Assembly (NCBI RefSeq): GCF_000226875.1
Contig: NZ_JH164926.1
Location: forward strand, 84,231-138,863
DNA: 54,633 bases
Source: Neisseria shayeganii 871
GTDB taxonomy: Bacteria; Pseudomonadota; Gammaproteobacteria; Burkholderiales; Neisseriaceae
Direction: 5' to 3'
The translations under genes and the position numbers were made by a program. Below, one piece after another: positions 8,322-17,591 of this stretch. Within the stretch, counting starts at the first letter, position 1. Every line of letters begins with the position of its first letter. Under the pieces are notes generated by a model, which worked only from the letters and a program-made list of their open reading frames with translations, did not search any database and was not told the origin of the DNA.

Positions 8322-9752
8322 TCAGCCGTGCAGGGCGCGTTTGTCGGCGGCCAAGGCGGCTTCGTGCAGCACTTCCGACAGGGTCGGGTGGGCGTGGACG
8401 ATGCGGGCGATGTCTTCGCTGCTGGCTTTGAATTCCATGCCCATCACGCCTTCGGCCACTAGCTCGCTCACCATCGGGCCGATCATGTGCACGCCCAAAA
8501 TGCGGTCGGTTTCGGCATCGGCCAACACTTTCACCGTGCCTTTGGCTTTGCCCAGGCCCAGTGCGCGGCCGTTGGCGGCGAAGCCGGAAGTGCCTTTTTT
8601 ATAGGCCACGCCTTCGGCTTTCAGCTGTTCTTCGGTTTTGCCCACCCAGGCAATTTCGGGGTCGGTGTAGATTACCCACGGGATGGTGTTGAAATCCAAG
8701 TGCGGCTGTTGGCCGGCAATGCGTTCGGCCACGGCCACGCCCTCGTCGCTGGCTTTGTGGGCCAGCATCGGGCCGCGCACCACGTCGCCGATGGCCCAAA
8801 CATTGGGCAGATTGGTTTGGCACACCTCGTTCACTTGAATAAAGCCGCGCTCGTCTTTGGCCAGGCCGACGGCTTCGGCGTTCAGGCCTTCGGTGTTGGG
8901 CACGCGGCCGATGGCCACGATCAGTTTGTCGAAGGTTTCGGTTTTGACTTCGCCGCCCAGCTCGTATTTCACCGTTACGCCGTCGGCGTTGTTGTTGATT
9001 TCGTTGATTTTCACGCCCAATTCAATGTTCAGGCCCTGTTCTTTGGTGAAAATCTTAAACGCTTCTTTGGCGATTTGCTGGTCGGCCGCACCCATGAAGA
9101 CCGGAGCGGCTTCCAGAATGGTGACTTCGGCGCCCACGCGCTTCCACACCGAACCCATTTCCAGGCCGATGACGCCGGAGCCGATGACGCCGAGTTTTTT
9201 CGGCACTTCGGTGAGGTTGAGTGCGCCTTCGTTGTCCAATACGTTCACATTGTCCACTTCAACCAGCGGCAGCGGACGGGGCACGGAACCGGTGGCCACG
9301 ATCACGTGCTTGGCTTCCACCATGCTTCTTTCGCCGCGGTTGTCCACTTCGATCTGCCACAAATCGCCGTTTTTGCCTTTGAACGAACCTTTGCCGTGCA
9401 GGCTTTCCACTTTGTTTTTCTTAAACAGGAAGGCGATGCCGCCGGTCAGCTTGCTGACGATGCCGTCTTTGCGCTCGATCATTTTGGCCGCATCAAAAGA
9501 CACGCCGGCTACCTGAACGCCGTGCTCGGCAAAATCGTGTTGGGCGGCATGGAAATGCTCGGAAGACTGCAACAGGGCTTTGGAGGGAATGCAGCCGACA
9601 TTCAGGCAGGTGCCGCCCAAAGCCGGGGCGTCGCCCGCTTTGTTGACGCCCGCGTCGATACAGGCGGTTTTGAAACCCAGCTGGGCGGCGCGGATGGCGG
9701 CGATATAACCGCCGGGGCCGGCGCCGATGACAACAACGTCGAATTGGGACAT
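8322..9752 (-). CDS. lpdA: Dihydrolipoyl dehydrogenase (E3)
   Basis: A flavoprotein that reoxidises dihydrolipoamide in 2-oxoacid dehydrogenase and glycine-cleavage complexes. The 476-aa chain has the FAD-binding motif GAGPGGY (residues 10-16), the redox disulfide GGTCLNVGC (Cys49/Cys54), a second nucleotide site GSGVIGLEMGS for NAD, and the C-terminal active-site stretch HAHPTLSE. The start at 9752 has AAAGGAAA upstream. No E1 or E2 gene is adjacent, so the complex it serves cannot be told here; the typical neisserial partner is the 2-oxoglutarate dehydrogenase complex encoded elsewhere. A DUS-like site near 9510 is read in frame as VQVA. The next gene upstream is on the same strand. Confidence 0.96.
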   Translation of the reverse strand: MSQFDVVVIGAGPGGYIAAIRAAQLGFKTACIDAGVNKAGDAPALGGTCLNVGCIPSKALLQSSEHFHAAQHDFAEHGVQVAGVSFDAAKMIERKDGIVSKLTGGIAFLFKKNKVESLHGKGSFKGKNGDLWQIEVDNRGERSMVEAKHVIVATGSVPRPLPLVEVDNVNVLDNEGALNLTEVPKKLGVIGSGVIGLEMGSVWKRVGAEVTILEAAPVFMGAADQQIAKEAFKIFTKEQGLNIELGVKINEINNNADGVTVKYELGGEVKTETFDKLIVAIGRVPNTEGLNAEAVGLAKDERGFIQVNEVCQTNLPNVWAIGDVVRGPMLAHKASDEGVAVAERIAGQQPHLDFNTIPWVIYTDPEIAWVGKTEEQLKAEGVAYKKGTSGFAANGRALGLGKAKGTVKVLADAETDRILGVHMIGPMVSELVAEGVMGMEFKASSEDIARIVHAHPTLSEVLHEAALAADKRALHG

Positions 9753-9788
9753 GATGTTTCCTTTATATAACGGACTGAAATAACAGAT

Positions 9789-10625
9789 TTAACGGGCCGA
9801 TGAGGCGGCTTCGGGTTCGCCCATCACAAAGTTGACGGTATGGGCGAAGTTGGTTTGCAGTTCCTCCACCCGATCCAGCAGCGGCGTGCCCTCCATACGG
9901 GTGGCTTCCATGGGCGCGGCTTGGCCGGCGGCATCCCACGCTTCGGTGGCAACGGTTGCACTGCCGCGGGTGACGGCGCGCAGGATGGCGCTGCCGTCGG
10001 TGCGGAACAGGGTGAGGGTTTGCTCCATGTCTGCCGACTCGGGGTTTTGCACCCGCAACTCGGCCATCAGCTTGCCGTCGTTGTAGAAAAACAGGCTGCG
10101 CAAGCCCATGTCGTGGGTTTGCATCAGCGGAAGGCCGTCTTCGTAATAGGTGGCGGGGCCGGTTTCTTGGCCGTTGCGGTAGTCCTGCAGATAAAACAGC
10201 GAGCCGTCGGGGCGGTACCACACGCCTTTGCTGTCCATGACATCGGTAGAGAAGTCTTTCAGCTCGGCACCGGCGGTCAAAACAAAGGGGGCGGTTTGCC
10301 GTTTGGCAATGTCTTGGTAAAAGTCTTGCACCACCAAGCGGCCGTCGGCGGTTTGGCCGAGGATTTCACGGTAGAAGCCGCCGGCTGAAGCCTGTTCGGC
10401 GGGCTGGCCGCCGGCGGTGAAATACAGGGCTGGTTTGGCGGATGCGGGGGTGTATTCGAAGGCGGCTTGCTCTGCTTCGGCGGCCGAGGGGGCGGAGAAC
10501 TCGGGCAGGCTCGGCGCAGCTTGGCCCGAGCGGGCCGTTTGGGCGGCCGAATCCGGCTTGCTGACCTCTGGCGAGCAGGCACCGAGCAAGGCGGCGGCCA
10601 GCAGCAGGGGTATCCAAGATTTCAT
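9789..10625 (-). CDS. Uncharacterised lipoprotein
   Basis: A 278-aa protein with a clear lipoprotein signal: short basic start, hydrophobic LLLAAALL and lipobox LLGAC with Cys17. An Ala/Ser/Pro-rich linker follows to about residue 60. The body contains short repeating tracts such as GVWYRPDGSLFYLQDYRNGQ and YYEDGLPLMQ, with WY/G spacing that resembles MORN or YwqK-type beta-hairpin repeats; this resemblance is only by eye. A GGAGAC site precedes ATG 10625. It lies upstream of lpdA on the same strand, with 36 bases between them. The likely location is the inner face of the outer membrane; the function is unknown. Confidence 0.75.
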   Translation of the reverse strand: MKSWIPLLLAAALLGACSPEVSKPDSAAQTARSGQAAPSLPEFSAPSAAEAEQAAFEYTPASAKPALYFTAGGQPAEQASAGGFYREILGQTADGRLVVQDFYQDIAKRQTAPFVLTAGAELKDFSTDVMDSKGVWYRPDGSLFYLQDYRNGQETGPATYYEDGLPLMQTHDMGLRSLFFYNDGKLMAELRVQNPESADMEQTLTLFRTDGSAILRAVTRGSATVATEAWDAAGQAAPMEATRMEGTPLLDRVEELQTNFAHTVNFVMGEPEAASSAR

Positions 10626-10727
10626 GATTGTCTCCGCATCATAAAAAGCCGCAGTTTGCGGCGGCGTTATTCTAAAGCCTTAGCGGGGAAAAAGCTACCG
10701 CCCGCTGTGCGGAAACGGCCCAGCGAA

Positions 10728-10759
10728 ACAGGCTACCTGAAAGCGTTCAGGTAGCCTGT
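10728..10759 (-). terminator. DUS inverted-pair hairpin downstream of fbp
   Basis: Perfect 14-bp arms (10728-10741 and 10746-10759) with a full DUS in each and a 4-base loop, 20 bases beyond the fbp stop codon. Confidence 0.7.
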
Positions 10760-10778
10760 CGGGCAGGAGGATGCGGGG

Positions 10779-11753
10779 TCAGCTTTGATGCAGGCGGGTG
10801 AGGTAATCCACTTCTTCGCGGCTGCCCAAGACCACGGCCACGCGCTGGTGCAGGCTGTCGGGCTGGATGTCGAGCATGGGCTGGCGGGCATCGGTGGCGG
10901 CGCCGCCGGCCTGCTCGATGATCAGGCTCAAGGGGTTGGCTTCGTACATCAGGCGCAGTTTGCCCGGTTTGGCCGGATCGCGGGCGTCTTGCGGGTAGGT
11001 GAACAGGCCGCCGCGCATCAGGATGCGGTGCACTTCGGCCACCATGCTGGCCACCCAGCGCATATTGTAGTTTTTGCCGCGCACGCCGGTATCGCCGGCC
11101 AAAAGTTCGGCGATGTATTGCTGCACCGGCGGCTGCCAATGGCGCTGATTCGACATATTGATGGCGAATTCTTTGGTTTGCGCGGGCACTTGGGGCAGGG
11201 ATTGGGTGGCGATGAACTCGCCTTCGGCATTCAGGGTGAACACAAACACGCCGTGTTTCAGACACAGCACCAGCAGCGTTTGCGGGCCGTACAGCGCATA
11301 GCCGCTGGCTACCTGAAAGCGGCCGCTTTGCAGGAAGGATTGCGCGCTCAGCGCACCGGCCGGTTTTTCTAATACGGAGAAAATGGTGCCGACCGAAATA
11401 TTGACATCAATATTGGAGGAGCCGTCTAGCGGGTCGAACAGCACCAGATAGCGGCCGTTTTCATCAGCCGGCACGAAATCGTCTTCTTCTTCGCTGGCGA
11501 GGCCGGCCACGGCGGGGTTGGCGCGCAGGGCCTGAATCAGCATATCGTTGGCGATGACGTCCAGTTTTTTCTGTGCTTCGCCTTGGATGTTGCCGCTGCC
11601 GGCTTCGCCCAACACGCCGGCCAGCGCGCCGAGCCTTACTTGGCCGCTGATGCTGCGGCAGGCTTCGGCGAGGGTGGCGACCACGCTGCCCAGGCTTTCA
11701 GGTAGCCTGTGTTCGACCAAGTGTTGTTGGAGGAAAGAGGAAAGGTTGGACAT
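10779..11753 (-). CDS. fbp: Fructose-1,6-bisphosphatase, class I
   Basis: A gluconeogenic enzyme that hydrolyses fructose-1,6-bisphosphate to fructose-6-phosphate. The 324-aa length is typical of class I. The metal-binding signature is seen as EEEDDFVP followed by VLFDPLDGSSNID, and the substrate-binding stretch includes NYNMRWVASMVAEVHRIL and KLRLMYEANPLS. The start at 11753 has GGAG upstream. Two DUS or DUS-like sites lie within it, read as HRLPESLG near the N-terminus and GRFQVASGY in the middle. It is monocistronic between two hairpin-bounded regions. Confidence 0.96.
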   Translation of the reverse strand: MSNLSSFLQQHLVEHRLPESLGSVVATLAEACRSISGQVRLGALAGVLGEAGSGNIQGEAQKKLDVIANDMLIQALRANPAVAGLASEEEDDFVPADENGRYLVLFDPLDGSSNIDVNISVGTIFSVLEKPAGALSAQSFLQSGRFQVASGYALYGPQTLLVLCLKHGVFVFTLNAEGEFIATQSLPQVPAQTKEFAINMSNQRHWQPPVQQYIAELLAGDTGVRGKNYNMRWVASMVAEVHRILMRGGLFTYPQDARDPAKPGKLRLMYEANPLSLIIEQAGGAATDARQPMLDIQPDSLHQRVAVVLGSREEVDYLTRLHQS

Positions 11754-11872
11754 GACGGGGCTCCGTATCAGAAGGGGAAAACGGGCGTGATTCTACTCAA
11801 AAAGGCGTTTTGCCGCCACGCAAAAAGCCCCGCCGTGGCGGGCGGGGCGGGAAGGCGGGCATGGGGTTTTGG

Positions 11873-13210
11873 TCAGACCACGCCTTGTTCCAACATGGCT
11901 TCGGCCACTTTTTTGAAGCCGGCGATGTTGGCGCCGTTGACATAGTTGATGAAGCCGTCGGCTTGGCCGTTGGCCACGCAGTTTTCATGGATGTTGGCCA
12001 TGATGTCGAACAGGCGGCGGTCCACTTTTTCGCGATCCCAAGACAGGCGTAGGGCGTTTTGGCTCATTTCCAGGCCGGAAGTGGCCACGCCGCCGGCATT
12101 GCTGGCTTTGCCCGGCGCATACAGAATCTTGGCTTGGATAAAGGCTTCCACCGCGCCCAAGGTGGAAGGCATGTTCGCGCCTTCGGCTACGCAGAAGCAG
12201 CCGTTGCCGAGCAGGGCTTTGGCGTCGTTTTCGTCCAATTCGTTTTGGGTGGCGCAGGGCAGGGCGATGTCGCAGGGTACTTGCCAGGGTTTTTGGTTGG
12301 CAAAGTATTCCAGGCCTTGTTCTTGAGCATAAACCGACAAACGTTCGCGGCGGCGTTCTTTCAGCTCGATCAAGGCGGCCAGTTGGGCTTCGCTCATGCC
12401 GCTGTCGGCAAATTTCACGAAGCCGTTGGAATCGGAAACGGTCAGTACTTTGGCGCCGAGTTGGATGGCTTTTTCGGCGGCGTATTGGGCCACGTTGCCG
12501 GAGCCGGAAATCACCACTTTTTTGCCGCCGAAGCTTTGGCCGCGGGTTTTCAGCATGCTGTCGGCAAAATAGACGGTGCCGTAGCCGGTGGCCTCGGGGC
12601 GGATCAGGCTGCCGCCGTAAGTAAGGCCTTTGCCGGTGAGCACGGAGGCGAATTCGTTGCGGATGCGTTTGTATTGGCCGTACAGGTAGCCGATTTCGCG
12701 GCCGCCCACGCCGATGTCGCCTGCCGGTACGTCCAAATCGGCGCCGATGTGGCGGGAAAGTTCGGTCATGAAGGCTTGACAGAAGCGCATCACTTCGCCG
12801 TCGCTTTTGCCTTTGGGGTCGAAGTCGGAGCCGCCTTTGCCGCCGCCCATGGGCAGGGTGGTGAGGGCGTTTTTAAAGACTTGTTCGAAAGCGAGGAATT
12901 TCAATACGCCCAAGTCCACGGTGGGGTGGAAGCGCAGGCCGCCTTTATAGGGGCCGATGGCGGAGTTCATCTGTACGCGGTAGCCGCGGTTGACTTGAAC
13001 TTGGCCTTGATCGTTTACCCAAGACACGCGGAACATGATGACGCGCTCGGGCTCAACAATGCGCTCCAGCAGATTGTGTTGGGTGTAACGCGGGTTCTTG
13101 GCCAGAAAGGGCGCCAGGCTGGAAAACACTTCTTCCACGGCTTGGTGGAAGGGCGCCTGGTTGGGGTCGCGTTGTTTGATTTTTTGGAACAGGGCGTCTA
13201 AGTCGCTCAT
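11873..13210 (-). CDS. gdhA: NADP-specific glutamate dehydrogenase
   Basis: Converts 2-oxoglutarate and ammonia to glutamate. The 445-aa product is the usual length of the hexameric small-subunit enzyme. The catalytic region reads PMGGGKGGSDFDPKGKS, the dinucleotide fold KVVISGSGNVAQYAAEKA, and PAGDIGVGGREIGYL is also present. The open frame extends 18 codons upstream, but ATG 13210 (MSDLDALFQKIK) has GAGGAG just before it and matches the family start. An unusually AT-rich 440-bp region lies upstream and may carry its promoter. Confidence 0.96.
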   Translation of the reverse strand: MSDLDALFQKIKQRDPNQAPFHQAVEEVFSSLAPFLAKNPRYTQHNLLERIVEPERVIMFRVSWVNDQGQVQVNRGYRVQMNSAIGPYKGGLRFHPTVDLGVLKFLAFEQVFKNALTTLPMGGGKGGSDFDPKGKSDGEVMRFCQAFMTELSRHIGADLDVPAGDIGVGGREIGYLYGQYKRIRNEFASVLTGKGLTYGGSLIRPEATGYGTVYFADSMLKTRGQSFGGKKVVISGSGNVAQYAAEKAIQLGAKVLTVSDSNGFVKFADSGMSEAQLAALIELKERRRERLSVYAQEQGLEYFANQKPWQVPCDIALPCATQNELDENDAKALLGNGCFCVAEGANMPSTLGAVEAFIQAKILYAPGKASNAGGVATSGLEMSQNALRLSWDREKVDRRLFDIMANIHENCVANGQADGFINYVNGANIAGFKKVAEAMLEQGVV

Positions 13211-13652
13211 GGTTGGACTCCTCAATGGATCGGCGGTGGGTCTGTGTCCGCTGCGGTGCAGCAATCGGAGCCAAGTCTAACAAGGCTTGCTTTTGTTTGG
13301 CTAGTGTTTGGATAAAATTAAAAGTTGTCAAAACCGCATTTTTTCATTTTTTAATTGCTCATTTTTGAAAAATTTTAAATTTAAGTTCTACTATTAATGT
13401 TTAATTGAAATATAATTTCATCGTATGGCTGATTTTTACTCATATCTGCTTAAATTCTGCTGTTTTGTTTCGGTGTGCGAAACATTGGCGGCGGATTTGC
13501 GCAGTGCAGCAGAAAGGGATACAGTGGCGGCCTAGCTTTGTCGCCTTCGCCGTCTGCCGCGCTAAGGGCTTAAACAGGCTACCTGAAAAGCTTGCGGTTA
13601 CGGTAGGATAAGGTGTTGAAAACAGAACAGTGAATGAAAGCAAAGGAAGTGT
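13211..13652. other. AT-rich gene-free region between gdhA and ung
   Basis: This 442-bp divergent intergenic region is strikingly AT-rich around 13320-13440 compared with its GC-rich neighbours. A pair TTGAAA (13365-13370) and TACTAT (13389-13394), 18 bases apart, looks like a plus-strand sigma-70 promoter for ung, but it lies about 260 bases from the gene and is only a weak call. A single DUS lies near 13577. The short open frames here have no coding character. The region presumably drives both gdhA and ung. Confidence 0.4.
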
Positions 13653-14312
13653 ATGCAGACGTGGCAGCAAGCCATCGGTGCAGAAAAGCAGGCGCCGTAT
13701 TTCCAGCAGATTCTGGATACCGTACGCCGCGAACGTGAGCAAGGCATGACGGTGTATCCGCCGGCGGCCGAGGTGTTCAATGCTTTCCGCGCCACCGAAT
13801 TTGCCGGCGTGAAAGTGGTGATTTTGGGTCAAGACCCGTATCACGGCGCCGGGCAGGCGCACGGTTTGGCGTTTTCCGTGCGTCCGGGCGTGGCGGTGCC
13901 GCCTTCCTTGCTCAATATTTATAAAGAGTTGGCACAGGATATCGCAGGCTTTCGCATACCCCGGCACGGCTGCCTGCAGTCGTGGGCCGATCAGGGCGTC
14001 TTGCTGCTGAATACGGTGCTGACCGTGCGGGCCGGGCAGGCTCACTCGCATGCGCCATTGGGTTGGGAACGGTTTACCGACCGGGTGGTGGCGGTGTTGA
14101 ATGAGGCGCGCGAACACTTGGTGTTCATGCTGTGGGGCAGCCATGCGCAGAAAAAAGGCGCCATCATCGACCGCAGCCGGCATTTGGTGCTCACCGCGCC
14201 GCATCCTTCGCCTTTGTCGGCCCACCGCGGTTTTTTCGGCTGCCGCCATTTTTCCCAAGCCAACGGCTACCTGAAACAGCATGGTTTGGGCGAAATCGAT
14301 TGGCAGGTGTGA
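13653..14312 (+). CDS. ung: Uracil-DNA glycosylase, family 1
   Basis: Removes uracil from DNA at the start of base-excision repair. The 219-aa product carries the catalytic water-activating loop GQDPYHG with Asp61 and the leucine-loop motif HPSPLSAHRGFFG. FMLWGSHAQKKG is also family-typical. AAGGAAG lies upstream of the ATG at 13653. A DUS-like site in the last part is read in frame as NGYLKQ. The next gene begins 37 bases downstream on the same strand, so they may be co-transcribed. Confidence 0.97.
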   Translation: MQTWQQAIGAEKQAPYFQQILDTVRREREQGMTVYPPAAEVFNAFRATEFAGVKVVILGQDPYHGAGQAHGLAFSVRPGVAVPPSLLNIYKELAQDIAGFRIPRHGCLQSWADQGVLLLNTVLTVRAGQAHSHAPLGWERFTDRVVAVLNEAREHLVFMLWGSHAQKKGAIIDRSRHLVLTAPHPSPLSAHRGFFGCRHFSQANGYLKQHGLGEIDWQV

Positions 14313-14349
14313 ATGAAGTGTGAACAAGCGCTGAACGGGGCAGGGTAAG

Positions 14350-15042
14350 ATGAATTTTCCTGCTGTTTGGTTCGCGCCGTCCGCGCAGTGGGCGGCGGCT
14401 TTTGTTTGGCTGGCAATGCTGGGCATGGTTGCGCCGAGGGCTTGGCCGGCTTTGAAACGGCACAGCCGCTTGGCCGGCATCGCGATGCTGGCACTGGCTT
14501 TGTGCTGGAGCCTGCGCGCCGCTCCTTTGGCGGGCCAGATGGGCGGCTTGGTGTACCACCTGCTCGGCGTTTCTTTGCTGACGCTGATGTTGGGCGGTTC
14601 GGCGGCTTTGTGGCTGGCTTCCTTAGTGATGTTGCTGTATACCCTGATATGGCAAGGTTGGTCGGGGCTGCCGGCCGCAGGCATTGCCGCCTTGAGCACG
14701 CTGGTGCCGCCGGTGCTGGTGACCACGGCGGCCCGTTCGTTCAGCCGACGGCTGCCGCGTAATGTGTTTGTCTATATTTTCATCAACGGCTTTTTGGCCG
14801 CCGCGGCAGGCATTTTTCTGTCGGCTGTTGCCGTCGGCACGCTTTTGTATGCCGCAGGCGTGTTTGATGCGGACACCCTGCTTGAATCCGTGCTGCCGGT
14901 GTTTTTCTTTATTGCCTGGGGTGAGGCGTTTCTCACCGGCTTGCTGAGTGCGATTTTTATTGCGCTGGCACCGCAGCTGCTGACGACGTTTGCCGATCGG
15001 GAATATTTACAGCATTCGCCGCCCGAAATTTGGAAGCAATAA
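14350..15042 (+). CDS. CbiM-like (ECF-type) integral membrane protein
   Basis: A 230-aa polytopic membrane protein with about six hydrophobic segments spread over its length and few charged loops. The motif GLVYHLLGVSLLTLMLGG, a hydrophobic body and the C-terminal helix EAFLTGLLSAIFIALAP recall the CbiM/energy-coupling-factor permease family, which takes part in cobalt or nickel uptake. No ATPase or T-component gene is adjacent, so it may work alone or with distant partners. The assignment is by resemblance only. ATG 14350 is preceded by AGGGTAAG. It follows ung closely, and the region after it has two separate DUS-like copies. Confidence 0.6.
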   Translation: MNFPAVWFAPSAQWAAAFVWLAMLGMVAPRAWPALKRHSRLAGIAMLALALCWSLRAAPLAGQMGGLVYHLLGVSLLTLMLGGSAALWLASLVMLLYTLIWQGWSGLPAAGIAALSTLVPPVLVTTAARSFSRRLPRNVFVYIFINGFLAAAAGIFLSAVAVGTLLYAAGVFDADTLLESVLPVFFFIAWGEAFLTGLLSAIFIALAPQLLTTFADREYLQHSPPEIWKQ

Positions 15043-15302
15043 GGCTTTGACCGTGTGCTGGTAACCGCCTGCTTAGGTTTTCGGGCACAATACGGCCTGT
15101 TCTGGAAGACGTGTTTTCAGGTAGCCCTCGAAATAAACACGTCGGGGTCTCGCATATGCCTGATGATGCCGGCCGTATTGGACCACATGCACTGAGAATA
15201 AATAATGAATTCTTGATTCAGGTAGCCCGTGACGGCCCGGCCTGATTGCGTTTTGATTTAAGACACCTGCGGCCATAGGCAGCGGGTGCGAGGAGTATTG
15301 AA

Positions 15303-16673
15303 GTGAATCCTTTTGCCAGTTTGGGTTTGTCCCCAGAAATTACCGAAGCCTTAAGCGAACAGGGCTACGAACAACCGACCGCCATTCAGTCTGCCGCCAT
15401 TCCGAAAGTATTGGCCGGCCACGATTTGCTGGCCGCCGCGCAAACCGGCACCGGCAAAACGGCGGCTTTTATGCTGCCCGGTTTGGAACGCTTGAAGCGT
15501 TACGCCAATGCCAGCACGTCGCCGGCCATGCACCCCGTGCGTATGCTGGTGCTGACGCCCACGCGCGAATTGGCCGACCAAATCGACCAAAATACCTCGG
15601 CTTACATCAAAAACCTGCCTTTGCGGCATACGGTTTTGTTTGGCGGCGTCAATATGGACAAACAAACCCAAAGCCTGCGCAGCGGTTGCGAAATCGTGGT
15701 GGCCACCGTGGGGCGGCTGTTGGATCATGTGCAGCAGAAAAACATCCGCTTGGACAAAGTGGAAATCGTGGTATTGGACGAGGCCGACCGCATGCTGGAC
15801 ATGGGCTTTATCGACGACATCCGCCGCATCATGCAAATGCTGCCGAAACAGCGCCAGACCCTGCTGTTTTCCGCCACTTTCTCGCCGCCCATTCGCAAAT
15901 TGGCGCAGGATTTTATGAATCAGCCCGAGCAGGTGGAAACCGCCCCGCAAAACACCACCAATGCCAATGTGGAACAGCACATTATCGCCATCGATACCAT
16001 GCAGAAGCGCAATCTTTTGGAACGCTTGATTGTGGATCTGAACATGAATCAAGTGATTGTGTTTTGCAAAACCAAGCAGAGCGTGGATCAGGTGGCGCGC
16101 GATTTGGTGCGGCGGCAGTTGAGTGCGGCTGCTTTGCACGGGGATAAATCACAGCAGAGCCGTTTGGAAACTTTGAGCGACTTCAAAGCCGGTCAGCTCC
16201 GCGTGTTGGTGGCCACCGATGTGGCCGCGCGCGGTTTGGACATTGCCGAGCTGCCTTTCGTCATCAATTACGAGATGCCCTCTCAAGCGGAAGATTATGT
16301 GCACCGCATCGGCCGTACCGGCCGGGCCGGCGCGGAAGGGGTGGCGATTTCCTTGATGGACGAAGACGAGCAGAAAATGTTCGAGTCGATCAAAGAATTG
16401 ATCGGCAAAGATTTGGCGGTGGAGCGGATTGAAGGATTCGAGCCGCGTTGGTGGCAAAAACAGCCCGCTCAAGCGGCAGAACCGGCCGTCGATCAGCAAC
16501 GCCGTGCAACGCGCGAGGGCGGCCGCCGCTCGGCAGAAGGCGGTCGCGGCGGCAAGAACAAAGACACAGTCGAGCCGGCGCAAGCCTGTCACAAAATCCC
16601 GGGGCGGCAACGCCGCAGCCGCCGCGAACGTCCGGTTTGTGCTTTGGTGCAGCCGAATTACGGGGTGAGGTAA
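15303..16673 (+). CDS. rhlE: DEAD-box ATP-dependent RNA helicase
   Basis: An RNA-unwinding ATPase, probably acting in RNA decay or ribosome assembly. The 456-aa protein has the Q motif (GYEQPTAIQ), Walker A AQTGTGKTA, PTRELADQ, the DEAD box VLDEADRMLDMGF, SAT and the C-terminal motif VI HRIGRTGRAG. The tail after about residue 390 is Arg/Gly/Lys-rich and basic, as in RhlE-type helicases. It ends in CALVQPNYGVR, which I recall in neisserial homologues, so the end looks intact rather than frameshifted. The start codon is GTG at 15303 with AGGAG seven bases upstream. Confidence 0.92.
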   Translation: MNPFASLGLSPEITEALSEQGYEQPTAIQSAAIPKVLAGHDLLAAAQTGTGKTAAFMLPGLERLKRYANASTSPAMHPVRMLVLTPTRELADQIDQNTSAYIKNLPLRHTVLFGGVNMDKQTQSLRSGCEIVVATVGRLLDHVQQKNIRLDKVEIVVLDEADRMLDMGFIDDIRRIMQMLPKQRQTLLFSATFSPPIRKLAQDFMNQPEQVETAPQNTTNANVEQHIIAIDTMQKRNLLERLIVDLNMNQVIVFCKTKQSVDQVARDLVRRQLSAAALHGDKSQQSRLETLSDFKAGQLRVLVATDVAARGLDIAELPFVINYEMPSQAEDYVHRIGRTGRAGAEGVAISLMDEDEQKMFESIKELIGKDLAVERIEGFEPRWWQKQPAQAAEPAVDQQRRATREGGRRSAEGGRGGKNKDTVEPAQACHKIPGRQRRSRRERPVCALVQPNYGVR

Positions 16674-16759
16674 AACTTAAAACCGAAATGCCAGCTTGGT
16701 GTAAAGAAATGTAGGGCAGCGATTGTGACAATCTTTGTCAATCTGCTCTAATGCCAGGC

Positions 16760-16904
16760 GGAGACCTTTGCAAACCCCCCAGATGTGGATGCAGTTCAAG
16801 GCGTAGCAGCACAGTGAGCGAAGACATATCATATAGATAGGCAAGCGAGCGAGCAGCGCACAACGCAGAAATGCGCCGCAGATGGGGGTTTTGCAAAGGT
16901 CTCA
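16760..16904 (-). mobile_element. MITE-like repeat, copy 4 (145-bp deletion form)
   Basis: The shortest copy. Relative to the others it lacks both the 18-base segment and roughly 25 more bases around the GGAATCCCCGTGGGA segment. The ends are intact (GGAGACC left, GGTCTCA right) and GGC is duplicated at 16757-16759 and 16905-16907. It lies in the convergent gap between rhlE and sodB (16674-17009), which otherwise holds only the sodB hairpin. Confidence 0.8.
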
Positions 16905-16931
16905 GGCGGTTTGCGGTCATATCAACGACTG

Positions 16932-16978
16932 CAATCAAACAGGCTACCTGAAAATGTTTCAGGTAGCCTGTTTGATTG
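16932..16978 (-). terminator. Perfect 22-bp DUS palindrome downstream of sodB
   Basis: Arms 16932-16953 and 16957-16978 are exact complements with a 3-base loop (ATG). The DUS occupies the inner part of each arm and the outer CAATCAAAC/GTTTGATTG is locus-specific. It likely terminates sodB and perhaps rhlE. Confidence 0.75.
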
Positions 16979-17009
16979 GGCGCTTCAGGCGCGGCTCAAT
17001 CGTGGAGGT

Positions 17010-17591
17010 TTAGCCGTTGAAGCGCTCGGCCACTACGTCCCAGTTGACGATTTCCCAAAAGCCTTTCAGGTAGTTGGGGCGGCTGTTGCGGTAGTCGATG
17101 TAGTAGGCGTGTTCCCAAACGTCGCATGTCAGCAGGGGAGTGCTGTCGGTGGTCAGGGGGGTGGCGGCATTGGAGGTGGAAACCAGATCCAGGCTGCCGT
17201 CGGCGGTTTTCACCAGCCAAGCCCAACCGGAGCCGAAGGTGCCGGCCGCGCAAGCGTTGAAGGCTTCTTGGAAGGCTTCGAAGCTGCCCCATTTGGCGTC
17301 AATGGCCGCAGCCAGTTCGCCGGCGGGCTTGCCTTGGCCTTCGGGGGTAAAGCCCAGCCAATAGAAGGTGTGGTTCCAAGTTTGGGCTGCGTTGTTGAAT
17401 ACGCCGCCGGATGATTTTTTCACAATCTCTTCCAAAGACAGGTTTTCAAATTCGGTGCCTTTGATTTGGTTGTTCAGATTGGTGATGTAGGTTTGGTGGT
17501 GTTTGCCGTAGTGGTATTCCAAAGTTTCTTTGGAAAGATGGGGTTCCAGCGCGTCTAAAGCGTAAGGCAGGGTAGGCAATTTGTGTTCCAT
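17010..17591 (-). CDS. sodB: Superoxide dismutase [Fe]
   Basis: Disproportionates superoxide in the cytosol. The 193-aa length and residues fit the iron type. Metal ligands are His27 (EYHYGKHH), His74 (TWNHTFYW), Asp157 and His161 (CDVWEHAYYID). The second-sphere AAQTWNH context and the absence of manganese-type GG replacements favour Fe, though metal preference cannot be proven from sequence. AAGGA precedes the start. In-frame PNYLKGFW near the C-terminus overlaps a DUS-like site. It is divergent from dnaB and ends before a strong palindrome. Confidence 0.95.
   Translation of the reverse strand: MEHKLPTLPYALDALEPHLSKETLEYHYGKHHQTYITNLNNQIKGTEFENLSLEEIVKKSSGGVFNNAAQTWNHTFYWLGFTPEGQGKPAGELAAAIDAKWGSFEAFQEAFNACAAGTFGSGWAWLVKTADGSLDLVSTSNAATPLTTDSTPLLTCDVWEHAYYIDYRNSRPNYLKGFWEIVNWDVVAERFNG

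Noticed and set aside
16429..16673. Frameshift at the 3' end of rhlE
   Set aside because: The alternative frame is basic and open, but the annotated frame ends in a tail recalled from neisserial homologues, so the gene looks intact.
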